IMG/VR virus record: IMGVR_UViG_3300007511_000137
Location: 1-25,070 of that record
Length of the DNA stretch: 25,070 nt
Source: a virus
Direction: 5' to 3' (one strand)
Shown here: positions 7,781 through 14,399 of the stretch, in pieces
Position numbering within the stretch: position 1 is the first letter of the stretch
How the letters are laid out: every line of letters begins with the position of its first letter
Notes under the pieces: model-generated
Databases searched by the model: none
What the model was told of the DNA's origin: nothing
What the model saw: only the letters and a program-made list of their open reading frames with translations
Translations under genes and position numbers: made by a program

Positions 7781-8174
7781 TAGTATCTCCGTTTCCGTAT
7801 AGTTGCTGAGACTCTTTATCTTCAGCATCTTCCTTGTCCTTGAACCAGTAGTCCGTTGACTTTGCCAACACACCTACATAGGCACCGACAAGGATATTAA
7901 TTAAATCTCTATGTCCATCTTTGAGGTCTGTAAAAAATAACAGGTATAATAAAATCAAAAAAGTTCCTGACACAATCAAAGAAAGAGTGAACCTTGCAAT
8001 CCAGTTCATCTTCTTTCTGGTTTCTATTCTTTCATACTTTAAAGCTTCCACTGGATTTTTCTCCCACAAAGCCTCTTCCGAGGCGTTAACCATTTCGACA
8101 CTGGTATTTACCTTTCCATCGTCTTTTCTTTCTTCTCTAACTTTTTTAAGATTCTTTGGTATCTTGATGGCCAT
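7773..8174 (-). CDS. Small membrane protein with two transmembrane segments
   Basis: The 133-residue protein has a charged cytoplasmic N-terminus (about 55 residues). A first membrane segment at about 59-81 (WIARFTLSLIVSGTFLILLY) is followed by a second at about 90-106 (LINILVGAYVGVLAKSTDYW) and an acidic tail. Proteins with the same outline (two helices, then G-V-L-x-K-x-T-D-Y-W) are common in marine T4-like phages, but their role is not known to me. Its ATG is preceded by GGAGGAATA, the strongest ribosome-binding site in the neighbourhood. It overlaps the nuclease stop at one end and the coiled-coil start at the other. Confidence 0.75.
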   Translation of the reverse strand: MAIKIPKNLKKVREERKDDGKVNTSVEMVNASEEALWEKNPVEALKYERIETRKKMNWIARFTLSLIVSGTFLILLYLLFFTDLKDGHRDLINILVGAYVGVLAKSTDYWFKDKEDAEDKESQQLYGNGDTNV

Positions 8175-8680
8175 TATTCCTCCATTAACAGTTCTTGTAT
8201 TCCTTGTTCAGCAAGATACTTCCTGTTTACTATATGTTCATCGGCAACATCATTTTTATTTTGGCCCCAATAACCTACTGCATAACCATTCTCACACATC
8301 CATTTATTTATATTAGTCCATCCACCATACTCACCTTCTGCATTACAGTTGACCCAAAGTTCACCTAAAATTCTACCAAACTTTCCTCTTGAATCTGCTT
8401 CTGGACATCTGAGTTCGATTTCAATGTCATCTCTGTCATCCATGATTGCCCAGTGAACCCATGATTTGATGGCTGACTTGCTTAACAAGCCGTACACCTT
8501 TTCCACTTTGTTTCTCGTTCTTGATTCTGGGGTATCAATTCCAAGGAGTCTGACCCTTGATCGGAAAAGAACATCAAAACCTAAATCAAACATACAATCA
8601 ACAGTATCTCCATCTACTACCTTCTCTACTGCTGCTATACGATAAACAAAAGAACAATCTTCACTCTTATACTCAGCCAT
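8174..8680 (-). CDS. Staphylococcal nuclease-like (thermonuclease) protein
   Basis: The 168-residue product has the SNase fold signature: VVDGDTVD at 21-28 and RVRLLGIDTPES at 42-53. Arg44, Asp49, Thr50 and Glu52 align with the calcium/catalytic residues Arg35, Asp40, Thr41 and Glu43 of staphylococcal nuclease. A second arginine in RGKFGRILGELW matches Arg87. So the active site looks complete. There is no signal peptide, so the enzyme should act inside the cell, perhaps in host DNA or RNA breakdown. The ATG is preceded by AAGGAGAGGAA. Similar genes are common in T4-like marine phages. Confidence 0.88.
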   Translation of the reverse strand: MAEYKSEDCSFVYRIAAVEKVVDGDTVDCMFDLGFDVLFRSRVRLLGIDTPESRTRNKVEKVYGLLSKSAIKSWVHWAIMDDRDDIEIELRCPEADSRGKFGRILGELWVNCNAEGEYGGWTNINKWMCENGYAVGYWGQNKNDVADEHIVNRKYLAEQGIQELLMEE

Positions 8681-8689
8681 TTCCTCTCC

Positions 8690-8905
8690 TTAAAAGTATT
8701 CAAAACTCCATTGGTTATCAGCCCAAGAAACTTTACACCTACCACTATTGTATGGTAGGTCATACCATTTATATGTTTCTTCTTGTTTCTCAGGAATCAA
8801 ATAATATGGTGGTACATCACCGCGTACTACATCCCTCTCAAATCTTTGTCTTGTTACTATGACTTGAGCAGAAGTTGTTGGTTCGTTTTGTAATCCACCT
8901 GCCAT
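8690..8905 (-). CDS. Unknown small protein
   Basis: The protein is 71 residues, has no recognised family, and starts MAGGLQNEPTTSAQVIVTRQ. It has a mixed charged and aromatic composition (YKWYDLPYNSGRCKVSWADN), suggesting a small beta-rich fold, and no membrane segment. It stops 9 bases before the nuclease gene, and GGAA lies upstream of its ATG. It probably shares a transcript with the nuclease and membrane protein. Confidence 0.65.
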   Translation of the reverse strand: MAGGLQNEPTTSAQVIVTRQRFERDVVRGDVPPYYLIPEKQEETYKWYDLPYNSGRCKVSWADNQWSFEYF

Positions 8906-8924
8906 ATTCCCTTTCTGTAACGAA

Positions 8925-8952
8925 GGAAGGAAATGTAAGAGTATTTCCTTCC
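8925..8952 (-). terminator. Perfect 10-bp hairpin between two small genes
   Basis: GGAAGGAAAT (8925-8934) is the exact complement of 8943-8952, with an 8-base loop. It lies downstream of the 75-residue gene on the - strand and is followed only by TTCGTT. It is therefore more likely an mRNA-stabilising or partial terminator hairpin than a full terminator. Confidence 0.45.
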
Positions 8953-8966
8953 CAATTTATCAAAAA

Positions 8967-9194
8967 TTATTTCTTCTCTACGAATTCATACAACTCAGAT
9001 GCCTTCTTCTTAATATCATCAATGGTGTAAGATTCAGGTTGAAGTTCTTTCCATAACTTCATATTTGCATCACCTTGAGCTTTTGCATCATCCCATGCTT
9101 GATACATCATATTTTCAGATCTGGCATAATTATCACTAAGATAACTTTGTGCCATCTCTAAAAGTTTAAATCGTAGTTCAAATGGATTAGACAT
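8967..9194 (-). CDS. Unknown small helical protein
   Basis: This 75-residue, almost wholly helical protein (MSNPFELRFKLLEMAQSYLS, ending ASELYEFVEKK) has a pattern I associate with conserved small proteins of T4-like marine phages. No function is known to me. The ATG has AAAGGAAATT upstream. It is the first gene after the tmRNA terminator, so it either has its own unseen promoter or depends on read-through. Confidence 0.7.
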   Translation of the reverse strand: MSNPFELRFKLLEMAQSYLSDNYARSENMMYQAWDDAKAQGDANMKLWKELQPESYTIDDIKKKASELYEFVEKK

Positions 9195-9224
9195 AATTTC
9201 CTTTCTATGTGTGTGTTATGTGTG

Positions 9225-9262
9225 TATTAAAAATGAGGGTCTTCTGTTCCCAAGTGACCCTC
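9225..9262 (-). terminator. Terminator-like hairpin at the 3' end of the tmRNA gene
   Basis: On the - strand GAGGGTC (9256-9262) pairs with GACCCTC (9235-9241) across a 14-base loop and is followed by ATTTTTAATA. This is a plausible intrinsic terminator for the tmRNA transcript. The same helix could instead be the last helix of the coding piece. Confidence 0.55.
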
Positions 9263-9278
9263 TGTACTCGGCTATCGG

Positions 9279-9332
9279 TTATGCTGCAAGAGCATAATAT
9301 TCCGATGCAGAAATATAATCGTTATTATCTGC
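9279..9332 (-). CDS. tmRNA degradation-tag reading frame
   Basis: The frame starts at the resume codon GCA (9330-9332) and ends with TAA (9279-9281). It encodes ADNNDYISASEYYALAA. The C-terminal YALAA is the form recognised by ClpXP/ClpAP in many bacteria. It is translated only by trans-translation, without its own start codon. Confidence 0.88.
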   Translation of the reverse strand, partial: ADNNDYISASEYYALAA

Positions 9333-9424
9333 GATTATGTTTAATTGGACTTTTTTACAACTGTACCTATGTTGGATACCTCCCCAACTGCCGTCACAAT
9401 CAATCGAATTCCCGAACATCCCCA

Positions 9425-9511
9425 TCATACGAGCACAAATTCAAGACCCCAAATAAGTAAAATAGCAATTCCAAATACTGCAAATGCTATGGTAATTTCT
9501 CGCGCGTCCAT
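9425..9511 (-). CDS. 28-residue membrane peptide in the tmRNA spacer
   Basis: An ATG at 9509-9511 opens a 28-residue frame starting MDAREITIAFAVFG and ending WGLEFVLV. It has a charged N-terminus and then one continuous hydrophobic helix. It fills nearly all of the sequence between the tmRNA halves, and its TGA ends 2 bases before the 5' base of the coding piece. The upstream AAGAG is only a weak ribosome-binding site. A second 28-residue membrane peptide of similar build lies at 17231-17317. It may be chance, since the spacer is short, but a clean membrane helix with a start codon is suggestive. Confidence 0.45.
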   Translation of the reverse strand: MDAREITIAFAVFGIAILLIWGLEFVLV

Positions 9512-9583
9512 CTGATGCTCTTATGGTGGAGATGGGCGGAGTCGAACCGCCGTCTTAACTGCTATCCAATTGTATCATCAGTA

Positions 9584-10237
9584 TCATGAATATTTAGTAA
9601 TCACCTGTCTCAGTGGCTCTATCCACCTCTCTTTCGTTTCTCTGAACAGCAGAGGTTCATCACCTTCTACTGCCATAATTATTACAATATCGTTTATGGA
9701 GATTCCAGTAAGTTCTTCATAAGCATATGCATAGAAAGCTCCTTGCATGAAATAACTATGACACATTTCCCATGTCTTTCTTTTTCTGGAAGTCTTATAA
9801 TCTATGACTGATAGTTTCTCATCAAACTCACCTATCAAATCCGTTCTTCCAGCAACACCCAAGTCATCTGAAAATAATGCACCCTCAACCACATGAATGT
9901 TATCTATTCTATCTAAAAGTGGCACAATAGAATTAAACATTTCTATTGCGTCTGGTAACTCACCCTCTAATATCCCGACTTGGTTCTGGATATACGACTC
10001 ACAGATATTATGTACGCGGGTGCCTCTACTGCTAGCCTGTCTACTAATCTTGTTGGCCTCTGCCTCACCAACCCTTCTTCTCCATTCGATAATTCCTTGC
10101 TTGGAGAGGTTGCCGAGTAGCGTTGTAATGCTAGGGTACTTATTGCCTTGAGTAGTGACATAATATCTCTTCCCTTCAATGTTTTCAGTTTTTAAATCTT
10201 TAAGGTCATTACCCACATGATTAAAAGTTTTCATCAT
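9584..10237 (-). CDS. PD-(D/E)XK (RecB/Cas4-like) exonuclease
   Basis: The 217-residue protein carries the PD-(D/E)XK nuclease core: RGTRVH at 71-76, Glu119 in VVEGALF, GRTDLIG at 130-136 and VIDYKTS at 144-150. Asp133, Asp146 and Lys148 are the metal-binding/catalytic set. YFMQGAFYAYAYEE, with the conserved glutamine, is the QxxxY-type motif of the RecB/Cas4 subfamily. This points to a DNA exonuclease for recombination or end processing. The start ATG overlaps the previous stop (TGATG). It ends right where the tmRNA acceptor piece begins. Confidence 0.85.
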   Translation of the reverse strand: MMKTFNHVGNDLKDLKTENIEGKRYYVTTQGNKYPSITTLLGNLSKQGIIEWRRRVGEAEANKISRQASSRGTRVHNICESYIQNQVGILEGELPDAIEMFNSIVPLLDRIDNIHVVEGALFSDDLGVAGRTDLIGEFDEKLSVIDYKTSRKRKTWEMCHSYFMQGAFYAYAYEELTGISINDIVIIMAVEGDEPLLFRETKERWIEPLRQVITKYS

Positions 10238-10497
10238 CAGTCTGGTATGTTCATTGTTGCACCGGGCTGAGATTTCTTAACTTCTTTTAGTTTGTCCTTC
10301 ATCCAGCCTGGAGTTTTCTTCAAATGACCTGGCGATGAAATGTTGTCATAAGCAAAATAGGGAGTCCCAATCACTTGACGAACATCGCCGTCATTACATT
10401 CCATACATCTACCCTCTGGTACTTTTCTTTGTGAAATAGAAAAAGTTTCTTCAAAAGAATATCCACAATTATCACATCTATAATCATACGTTGGCAT
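10237..10497 (-). CDS. FmdB-type zinc ribbon protein
   Basis: The 86-residue protein starts MPTYDYRCDNCGYSFEETFS, the classic opening of the FmdB/CxxC zinc ribbon family. Cys8, Cys11, Cys31 and Cys34 form the zinc site. The second half is basic and probably disordered (HLKKTPGWMKDKLKEVKKSQ). FmdB proteins are called regulators, but their target is rarely known. The ATG has AAAGG upstream. A structured RNA element lies 24 bases upstream of the start, and the exonuclease follows with overlapping codons. Confidence 0.85.
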   Translation of the reverse strand: MPTYDYRCDNCGYSFEETFSISQRKVPEGRCMECNDGDVRQVIGTPYFAYDNISSPGHLKKTPGWMKDKLKEVKKSQPGATMNIPD

Positions 10498-10520
10498 ATA
10501 TACCTTTCATTAGATACAAG

Positions 10521-10591
10521 AATAGGAACTAGGTGGTAGAGTTTTTTACTCTTTACGGCTTGCGCCCACACTTTCGTACCTAGTTCCTATT
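10521..10591 (-). ncRNA. Three-way-junction RNA element upstream of the FmdB gene
   Basis: A perfect 14-bp inverted repeat (10521-10534 with 10578-10591) encloses two more hairpins. One is a 5-bp stem with a 5-base loop (10538-10542 with 10548-10552). The other is GGC/GCC (10557-10559 with 10564-10566), whose loop reads GCAA on the - strand, a GNRA tetraloop. The 71-base segment fills the spacer between two - strand genes. It could be a cis-regulatory RNA, a processing signal or a small ncRNA; it is not a tRNA. I do not recognise a known family. Confidence 0.6.
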
Positions 10592-10594
10592 ATA

Positions 10595-10900
10595 TTAGAC
10601 AGAACCTACATTTTTCAAAAATACTACACGATTAAGATATGTCTCAGGTTCATTATTATACTCACGATGCTCTGATACAGTCGCCTTGACTAAAATACAA
10701 TCTTTCTCTTTAAAATTATCATTTCCTAAATCTTGTCCATCTCTCGACACACTATACCGATAGAACATTGCTTTTCTACCATGACGATCTACCATTTTAT
10801 GAACTGAATATGGTACACCATCTTGTCCTATTTTATCAAATCTTTTCTCAAGTCTCAAAAAGAATTCTTTACGGACTCCAACATCATCAAGATAATTCAT
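10595..10900 (-). CDS. Unknown protein, possibly a small beta-barrel domain
   Basis: The protein is 101 residues with no firm family. The N-terminus is charged and helical (MNYLDDVGVRKEFFLRLEKR). The C-terminal half, CILVKATVSEHREYNNEPET with LNRVVFLKNVGSV, resembles short phage proteins with an OB-like, nucleic-acid-binding appearance. That is only an impression. The ATG has GGAGG about 9 bases upstream and overlaps the previous stop (ATGA). Confidence 0.7.
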   Translation of the reverse strand: MNYLDDVGVRKEFFLRLEKRFDKIGQDGVPYSVHKMVDRHGRKAMFYRYSVSRDGQDLGNDNFKEKDCILVKATVSEHREYNNEPETYLNRVVFLKNVGSV

Positions 10901-11094
10901 ACGAATGCCTCCACAGCTTCTTCAACGAGTCTAGCTTCATCCTTCGCGAATCGGTATCCCTCTTCATAGGAACGAGCAGTTTCTTCTCGCATCATAGAAG
11001 TCAGTTCACTGGCAGCTTCTCTCAATGATTCCCCTTCCATCCATCGGGAAAGGACCGACATCACTCTCTCTTCATAACTCATAACAATTCTCAT
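10897..11094 (-). CDS. Unknown small helical protein
   Basis: The frame gives 65 residues from ATG 11092-11094; an inner ATG at 11080-11082 (MSYEERVMSVLSRWMEGESL) is equally possible and neither has a strong ribosome-binding site. The protein is acidic and helical, with many Glu and Arg residues, and looks like a coiled-coil or helix-bundle protein. It is the first gene behind the promoter at 11124-11152 and is coupled to the next gene by ATGA. Confidence 0.6.
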   Translation of the reverse strand: MRIVMSYEERVMSVLSRWMEGESLREAASELTSMMREETARSYEEGYRFAKDEARLVEEAVEAFV

Positions 11095-11123
11095 TAAGGT
11101 TACTCAATCATCATTACAATAAT

Positions 11124-11152
11124 ATAATAACATGGGATTGTCAGATTGTCAA
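11124..11152 (-). promoter_or_regulatory. Sigma70-like promoter
   Basis: TTGACA (11147-11152), 17 bp, TATTAT (11124-11129) on the - strand. It lies just after the cell-wall hydrolase gene and starts the transcript for the 65- and 101-residue proteins and probably the FmdB and exonuclease genes. Confidence 0.7.
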
Positions 11153-11153
11153 G

Positions 11154-11783
11154 TTAAAAGCTAAAATTATTTCTCTTTTTATAGAATATGTGTGTGTCAA
11201 TCCTCACCAATTTCTTTTTCTGATATGCCCATTTTGGATATTTCTTCATCCAATCTGCATGATAATGAGTAGCACAATCTGTAATATCTAACAGACTTGG
11301 TGTACGAATGACATACTCAGCTATATCTTGTGAATCTCTCCACGCTTTCGTTGGTCTTGGTTCATCACCCTTTCCATCACAGTACCAACTAAATTGGCAT
11401 CTATCTCTTACTGGAAAACCATTTGAATGATGTTTACCTTCATAAACCACTTTACAAATTGAGTCTGGATAATATTGTGACCTTACTCTGTTTATGGTCA
11501 CTTGTGCTACTGCTATTTTTCCTGCAGTTGATTCTATCGCAGCTTCAAAATAAATATTTTTTGCTAGACACTCCTTTTCTTTGGGGTCTATCATCGGTTC
11601 CAAGTTTCTCAGATGGTCATTTAAATTTACCATTTCGGCTGTTCTACTTGCAACCTCTTCTTTGTAGATACCAGGCACCCAGTTATCACTCACTGGAGGC
11701 ACCCATATCTCGTTTGTTTGGGCTGTATTCACGCTTGTTGCAGTCAATAAAATGAGGCCCAACATTAGGATGAATTTCTTCAT
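11154..11783 (-). CDS. Secreted SleB-type cell wall hydrolase
   Basis: The 209-residue protein begins with a signal peptide: MKK, a hydrophobic stretch FILMLGLILLTA, then a likely cleavage near NTA|Q at residue 21. The rest carries a Hydrolase_2 (SleB/CwlJ-like) domain from about residue 65: KNIYFEAAIESTAGKIAVAQ with likely catalytic Glu80, VTINRVRS, CQFSWYCDG, and a His-rich end (ATHYHADWMKKYPKW). SleB-type enzymes cleave peptidoglycan. With a Sec signal this could be the phage endolysin, exported without a holin channel, or an enzyme that remodels the wall. No holin or spanin is recognisable nearby. The ATG has AGAGGA upstream. Confidence 0.87.
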   Translation of the reverse strand: MKKFILMLGLILLTATSVNTAQTNEIWVPPVSDNWVPGIYKEEVASRTAEMVNLNDHLRNLEPMIDPKEKECLAKNIYFEAAIESTAGKIAVAQVTINRVRSQYYPDSICKVVYEGKHHSNGFPVRDRCQFSWYCDGKGDEPRPTKAWRDSQDIAEYVIRTPSLLDITDCATHYHADWMKKYPKWAYQKKKLVRIDTHIFYKKRNNFSF

Positions 11784-11817
11784 AGTCCTCTTTTTATCGG
11801 GTTTATAATAAGGAAGT

Positions 11818-12126
11818 CTATTTTCGGCGGGAACTTCTTACATAATATTTACCAGATTCCCATGGCGTGGCCACGTAATCCTTATAATCAAAATCCGAAG
11901 TCCAAGTAATTCCACCAATCTCTGTAGTAAATGCTTGAATCGAATCTTTCCATAATAAATCCAATTGCACTCCAAACTGTCTGGCAAGAACCACTTTGAC
12001 TGTTCTTGGTACTGTACCATTCATATCCAAATGCCGAAGTTCAGCTTCCTCCGAACTGCTAATTCCATCAACAGTTCTACTCTTTAATTTAACAATCCTA
12101 TCTTCTAAAGATTTAGTATTCTTCAC
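11818..12126 (-). CDS. Unknown protein
   Basis: The protein is 102 residues with no recognised family. The first half (KSLEDRIVKLKSRTVDGISS, with VPRTVKVVLARQFGV) looks helical and the second half (GGITWTSDFDYKDYVATPWE) beta-rich. It ends in basic residues (SSRRK). Its start overlaps the previous stop by 4 bases and TGAAGA lies upstream. Confidence 0.65.
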   Translation of the reverse strand: MKNTKSLEDRIVKLKSRTVDGISSSEEAELRHLDMNGTVPRTVKVVLARQFGVQLDLLWKDSIQAFTTEIGGITWTSDFDYKDYVATPWESGKYYVRSSRRK

Positions 12127-12539
12127 GGCAATAATTCTGGAAATGTTTCTTTTATAAGTTTATAAGTTAAACCTCTACATTTAATTTTTTTATCTTTAAT
12201 CTGTAGAAGTAATTTTGCTTCATCATCATGAATACTTTCTAATAATTCAATAAACAAATACTCTCTCCTTGCAGGTTTGAGATTTGGATTTCCACCCTCA
12301 ACAAACAAATACAACTTCCTTAAAAGTCCATACAAGTAGGTTGGATTCTCTGAATCATCAACTACTGTTTTGTATGGTGGGTCACCTGACGGAAGCAGGA
12401 ATTTGATTTCTGGATGAAAAGCATATTTAAGTATCTCCATTAATGGAGTTGACCTATACTTTAATAATAATTCTTTCTTCTCTTTTTGACTTTTAGCCTT
12501 GTCTATCTCTGAAAAGATTATTGGAAAACCTTTAGTCAT
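12123..12539 (-). CDS. Conserved T4-like phage protein (DUF6433-like)
   Basis: The pattern of this 138-residue protein is one I associate with a conserved family of T4-like marine phages (DUF6433): STPLMEILKYAFHPEIKFLL, then PSGDPPYK, then LYLFVEGGNPNLKPARREYL and LLESIHDDEAKLLLQIKDKK, ending LTYKLIKETFPELL. The family assignment is from memory. It always seems to sit beside DNA replication genes, and here it follows RNase H with TAATG overlap. The function is unknown; a link to replication is inferred from position only. Confidence 0.75.
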   Translation of the reverse strand: MTKGFPIIFSEIDKAKSQKEKKELLLKYRSTPLMEILKYAFHPEIKFLLPSGDPPYKTVVDDSENPTYLYGLLRKLYLFVEGGNPNLKPARREYLFIELLESIHDDEAKLLLQIKDKKIKCRGLTYKLIKETFPELLP

Positions 12540-13378
12540 TATTCAAACTCTTCAATATGTTCCATTAAATTTTTCAATCGTTTCTCAATAAAGTACTCCA
12601 TGAGCCTACCATGTTGCGGAGTCTGCTCTTTGTACTGATTGATTATATTTATACAAATTGTTTCTGGAGTTTTTGATAAATCCACCATCGTTTCATTACG
12701 ATTGAAGTTTCTGTGCATCTCATCAGTCCATGTAGACCTATCTGTTTTCCACAATTCCATCTTCTTTTTGGTTATCGGTCTCTGCCGTTTACCCTCTGTA
12801 ATCAGAGTATCATCGGATGAAAGTATATTCGGCACACCATCTCCAACATCACCCTTGATACATTTTTCCCAAAGTGATTCTTCTGGATTACCTCTTACAA
12901 AATCCTTGATCAAGGGCGACCATTGTTGTACCCCTTGATATTTCTGTAACTGAATGAAGTCCTTATCGCTTGAGATAATAAGAGTTGGATTTGTTGCCAC
13001 ATAATCATTCAATACAGCAATAATATCATCAGCCTCAGCACCATCTACCTTCATTACTTTGTAGGGAAAGTAGTTGCGAAGGTCTTCAATCATCTGGTGT
13101 AGAAAATCAAACAAAGATTGCCAATCTGTGTCATCCTCTGCTCTTCTTTTCTTCCGATTTGCTTTGTACTCTGGAAAAGATTCCTTTCTCCAATTCTTGT
13201 ACGAATCACAACATATAACAAGACCACCAGTATCGTAGATATACCGATGTGTTTGTTTGTATTGTCTAATTGTGTTTAATACAGTATGGCGTAAAAGGTC
13301 TTCTTCAATGACCAGCTGACCTCTTGACATTGCCATGAAGCTGCCGATCATTGTTTGACTGAAATCTAGCAGGATCAT
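12539..13378 (-). CDS. rnh: T4-type RNase H (5'-3' exonuclease, FEN family)
   Basis: The 279-residue protein matches T4 RNase H, which removes RNA primers and some adjacent DNA from lagging-strand fragments. The acidic metal-binding residues of the FEN/PIN-like fold are visible: Asp5 in ILLDFSQ, Asp in VICCDSYKNWRKE, DGAEADD, and SSDKDF, followed by CIKGDVGDGVPNILSSDDTL, the helix-hairpin-like block typical of the family. The length is close to the T4 protein (305). In T4 it works with gp32, whose gene lies further along this strand. Its ATG overlaps the end of the glycosyltransferase gene. Confidence 0.9.
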   Translation of the reverse strand: MILLDFSQTMIGSFMAMSRGQLVIEEDLLRHTVLNTIRQYKQTHRYIYDTGGLVICCDSYKNWRKESFPEYKANRKKRRAEDDTDWQSLFDFLHQMIEDLRNYFPYKVMKVDGAEADDIIAVLNDYVATNPTLIISSDKDFIQLQKYQGVQQWSPLIKDFVRGNPEESLWEKCIKGDVGDGVPNILSSDDTLITEGKRQRPITKKKMELWKTDRSTWTDEMHRNFNRNETMVDLSKTPETICINIINQYKEQTPQHGRLMEYFIEKRLKNLMEHIEEFE

Positions 13379-14379
13379 AATTTTTTTTCTTCAATACCCA
13401 TTTTCAAACCTTTCAAAAATGAATTCCACTGGTTTATACGCAAGTCCCAATTATAAAAAATATCAAAGTAATTCTTCTGGACATTCAGAAGACTTTGAGT
13501 TTCATCTACCCAGTAGTTGTCTATTGCTTTAGACAGGATATGGGCATGAACTTGTACGTGTCTGTCTGGATTCGGTTCATAGTTATACATCCAAGCAAAG
13601 TTTGCACAAGTTTCAGCTAGAGCACCAAGGTTTGGTAAAACACATAAACACTTTGCACTCATGGCCTCTAATGCAGTAATACAAGCAGTCTCCATATAAG
13701 TTGATGGATATGCCAGTATATGCATATTTTCTAAACTACTTCTAATCTCATCGTTTGAAACAGAACCAGAATAGTTCACCTGTGGCATGTCTTTGGCTTT
13801 TTGATACACATGCCTGAACTGTTCGTCCATGTGCGGTCTATCATAAATCTTGAAACTAGAAAAGATATTCAACTCGGCAGCATCTACAGCCTCAGATGAA
13901 TACTTATCCTTCATCAGAGTCCACGCCTCAAGCAGAAGTTCTAATCCTCTATGCGGTGTGCTGAAATATATACAATTAACTTTATCTTTTGGTTTTTCAT
14001 GGGTTGGAATGGGTTCAATAGCATGTTGAATCACAACACCATGGTCATAGGGTACACCAAGATACACACCATACTGATATTGTTGCCAGTGTGATACAAA
14101 AATGATTTTCTCAAAGTCAAGCATGTTCTTGTGTTCTTTGAGAAATTCAACCTCTGGGTCTTGAGCCAAATCATGGACCCAAAACAATCTTGGTTTATCT
14201 TCTAGTGTTCTTTTTCTGGAGGCAATCCATTGGTAGTAATCTTTCAACTCAGGGTCAAGTCTATTGAATAACCATTTCTGAACTAGTTCTGTACCACCCA
14301 AAGCCTTGGGTGTATCTGGATTGAAACTTTCTTGAGGTTCTTGTTCTTCTGTGGAAAAGTCTATCTTAAGTTCTGTCAT
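13375..14379 (-). CDS. GT-B glycosyltransferase (family 4-like)
   Basis: The 334-residue protein looks like a GT-B fold enzyme with a Glycos_transf_1-type C-terminal half. Seen are an N-terminal GGTELVQKWLFNRL, IIFVSHWQQYQYG, a linker with YFSTPHRGLELLLEAW, then SGSVSNDEIRSSLENMHILA followed by YPSTYMETACITALEAMSAK with the EA(M)-type motif that binds the nucleotide sugar. Substrate and acceptor are unknown; phage enzymes of this kind may modify phage DNA bases, phage proteins or host surface sugars. The ATG has GGAGATATA upstream and follows a strong promoter and a long structured leader. Confidence 0.83.
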   Translation of the reverse strand: MTELKIDFSTEEQEPQESFNPDTPKALGGTELVQKWLFNRLDPELKDYYQWIASRKRTLEDKPRLFWVHDLAQDPEVEFLKEHKNMLDFEKIIFVSHWQQYQYGVYLGVPYDHGVVIQHAIEPIPTHEKPKDKVNCIYFSTPHRGLELLLEAWTLMKDKYSSEAVDAAELNIFSSFKIYDRPHMDEQFRHVYQKAKDMPQVNYSGSVSNDEIRSSLENMHILAYPSTYMETACITALEAMSAKCLCVLPNLGALAETCANFAWMYNYEPNPDRHVQVHAHILSKAIDNYWVDETQSLLNVQKNYFDIFYNWDLRINQWNSFLKGLKMGIEEKKL

Positions 14380-14399
14380 TATATCTCCATTATATTAGT

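Larger units (their letters stand above)
9235..9583 (-). ncRNA. ssrA: Two-piece (circularly permuted) tmRNA
   Basis: On the - strand the acceptor piece comes first. It has a T-arm with stem GGCGG/CCGCC and loop TTCGACT (9535-9551), then acceptor strand CATCTCC (9528-9534) and an encoded ACCA ending at 9524. About 100 bases later the coding piece begins with GGGGATG (9417-9423), which pairs with all 7 bases of the acceptor strand (one G-U). A further 8-bp helix joins the pieces (9396-9403 with 9555-9562, including G-U pairs), matching the P2-type helix of tmRNA. Downstream lies a resume signal TAATC-GCA and a 17-residue tag reading frame. The 3' half preceding the 5' half is the permuted arrangement known from alphaproteobacteria and a few other groups. 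tmRNA rescues stalled ribosomes and marks the product for proteolysis. The outer ends of both pieces are approximate. Confidence 0.9.

Noticed and set aside
7921-8316. 131-codon + strand frame across the nuclease and membrane protein genes
   Set aside because: It is antisense to two well-supported genes, has no ribosome-binding site and no recognisable protein pattern.
8301-8320. T4-type late promoter (TATAAATA-like) inside the nuclease gene
   Set aside because: TATAAATAAATG occurs on the - strand, but within coding sequence of an AT-rich genome and not before a late gene, so it is most likely chance.
9535-9551. A tRNA gene suggested by the T-arm GGCGG-TTCGACT-CCGCC
   Set aside because: No D-arm or anticodon arm lies upstream. 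The acceptor strand pairs with a distant 5' piece and a tag frame follows, so it belongs to the tmRNA.
9524-9583. A tmRNA 3' end left as a prophage attachment site
   Set aside because: Phages do integrate at ssrA, but here both halves, the acceptor stem, the P2-type helix and the tag are all present, and no integrase gene is seen.
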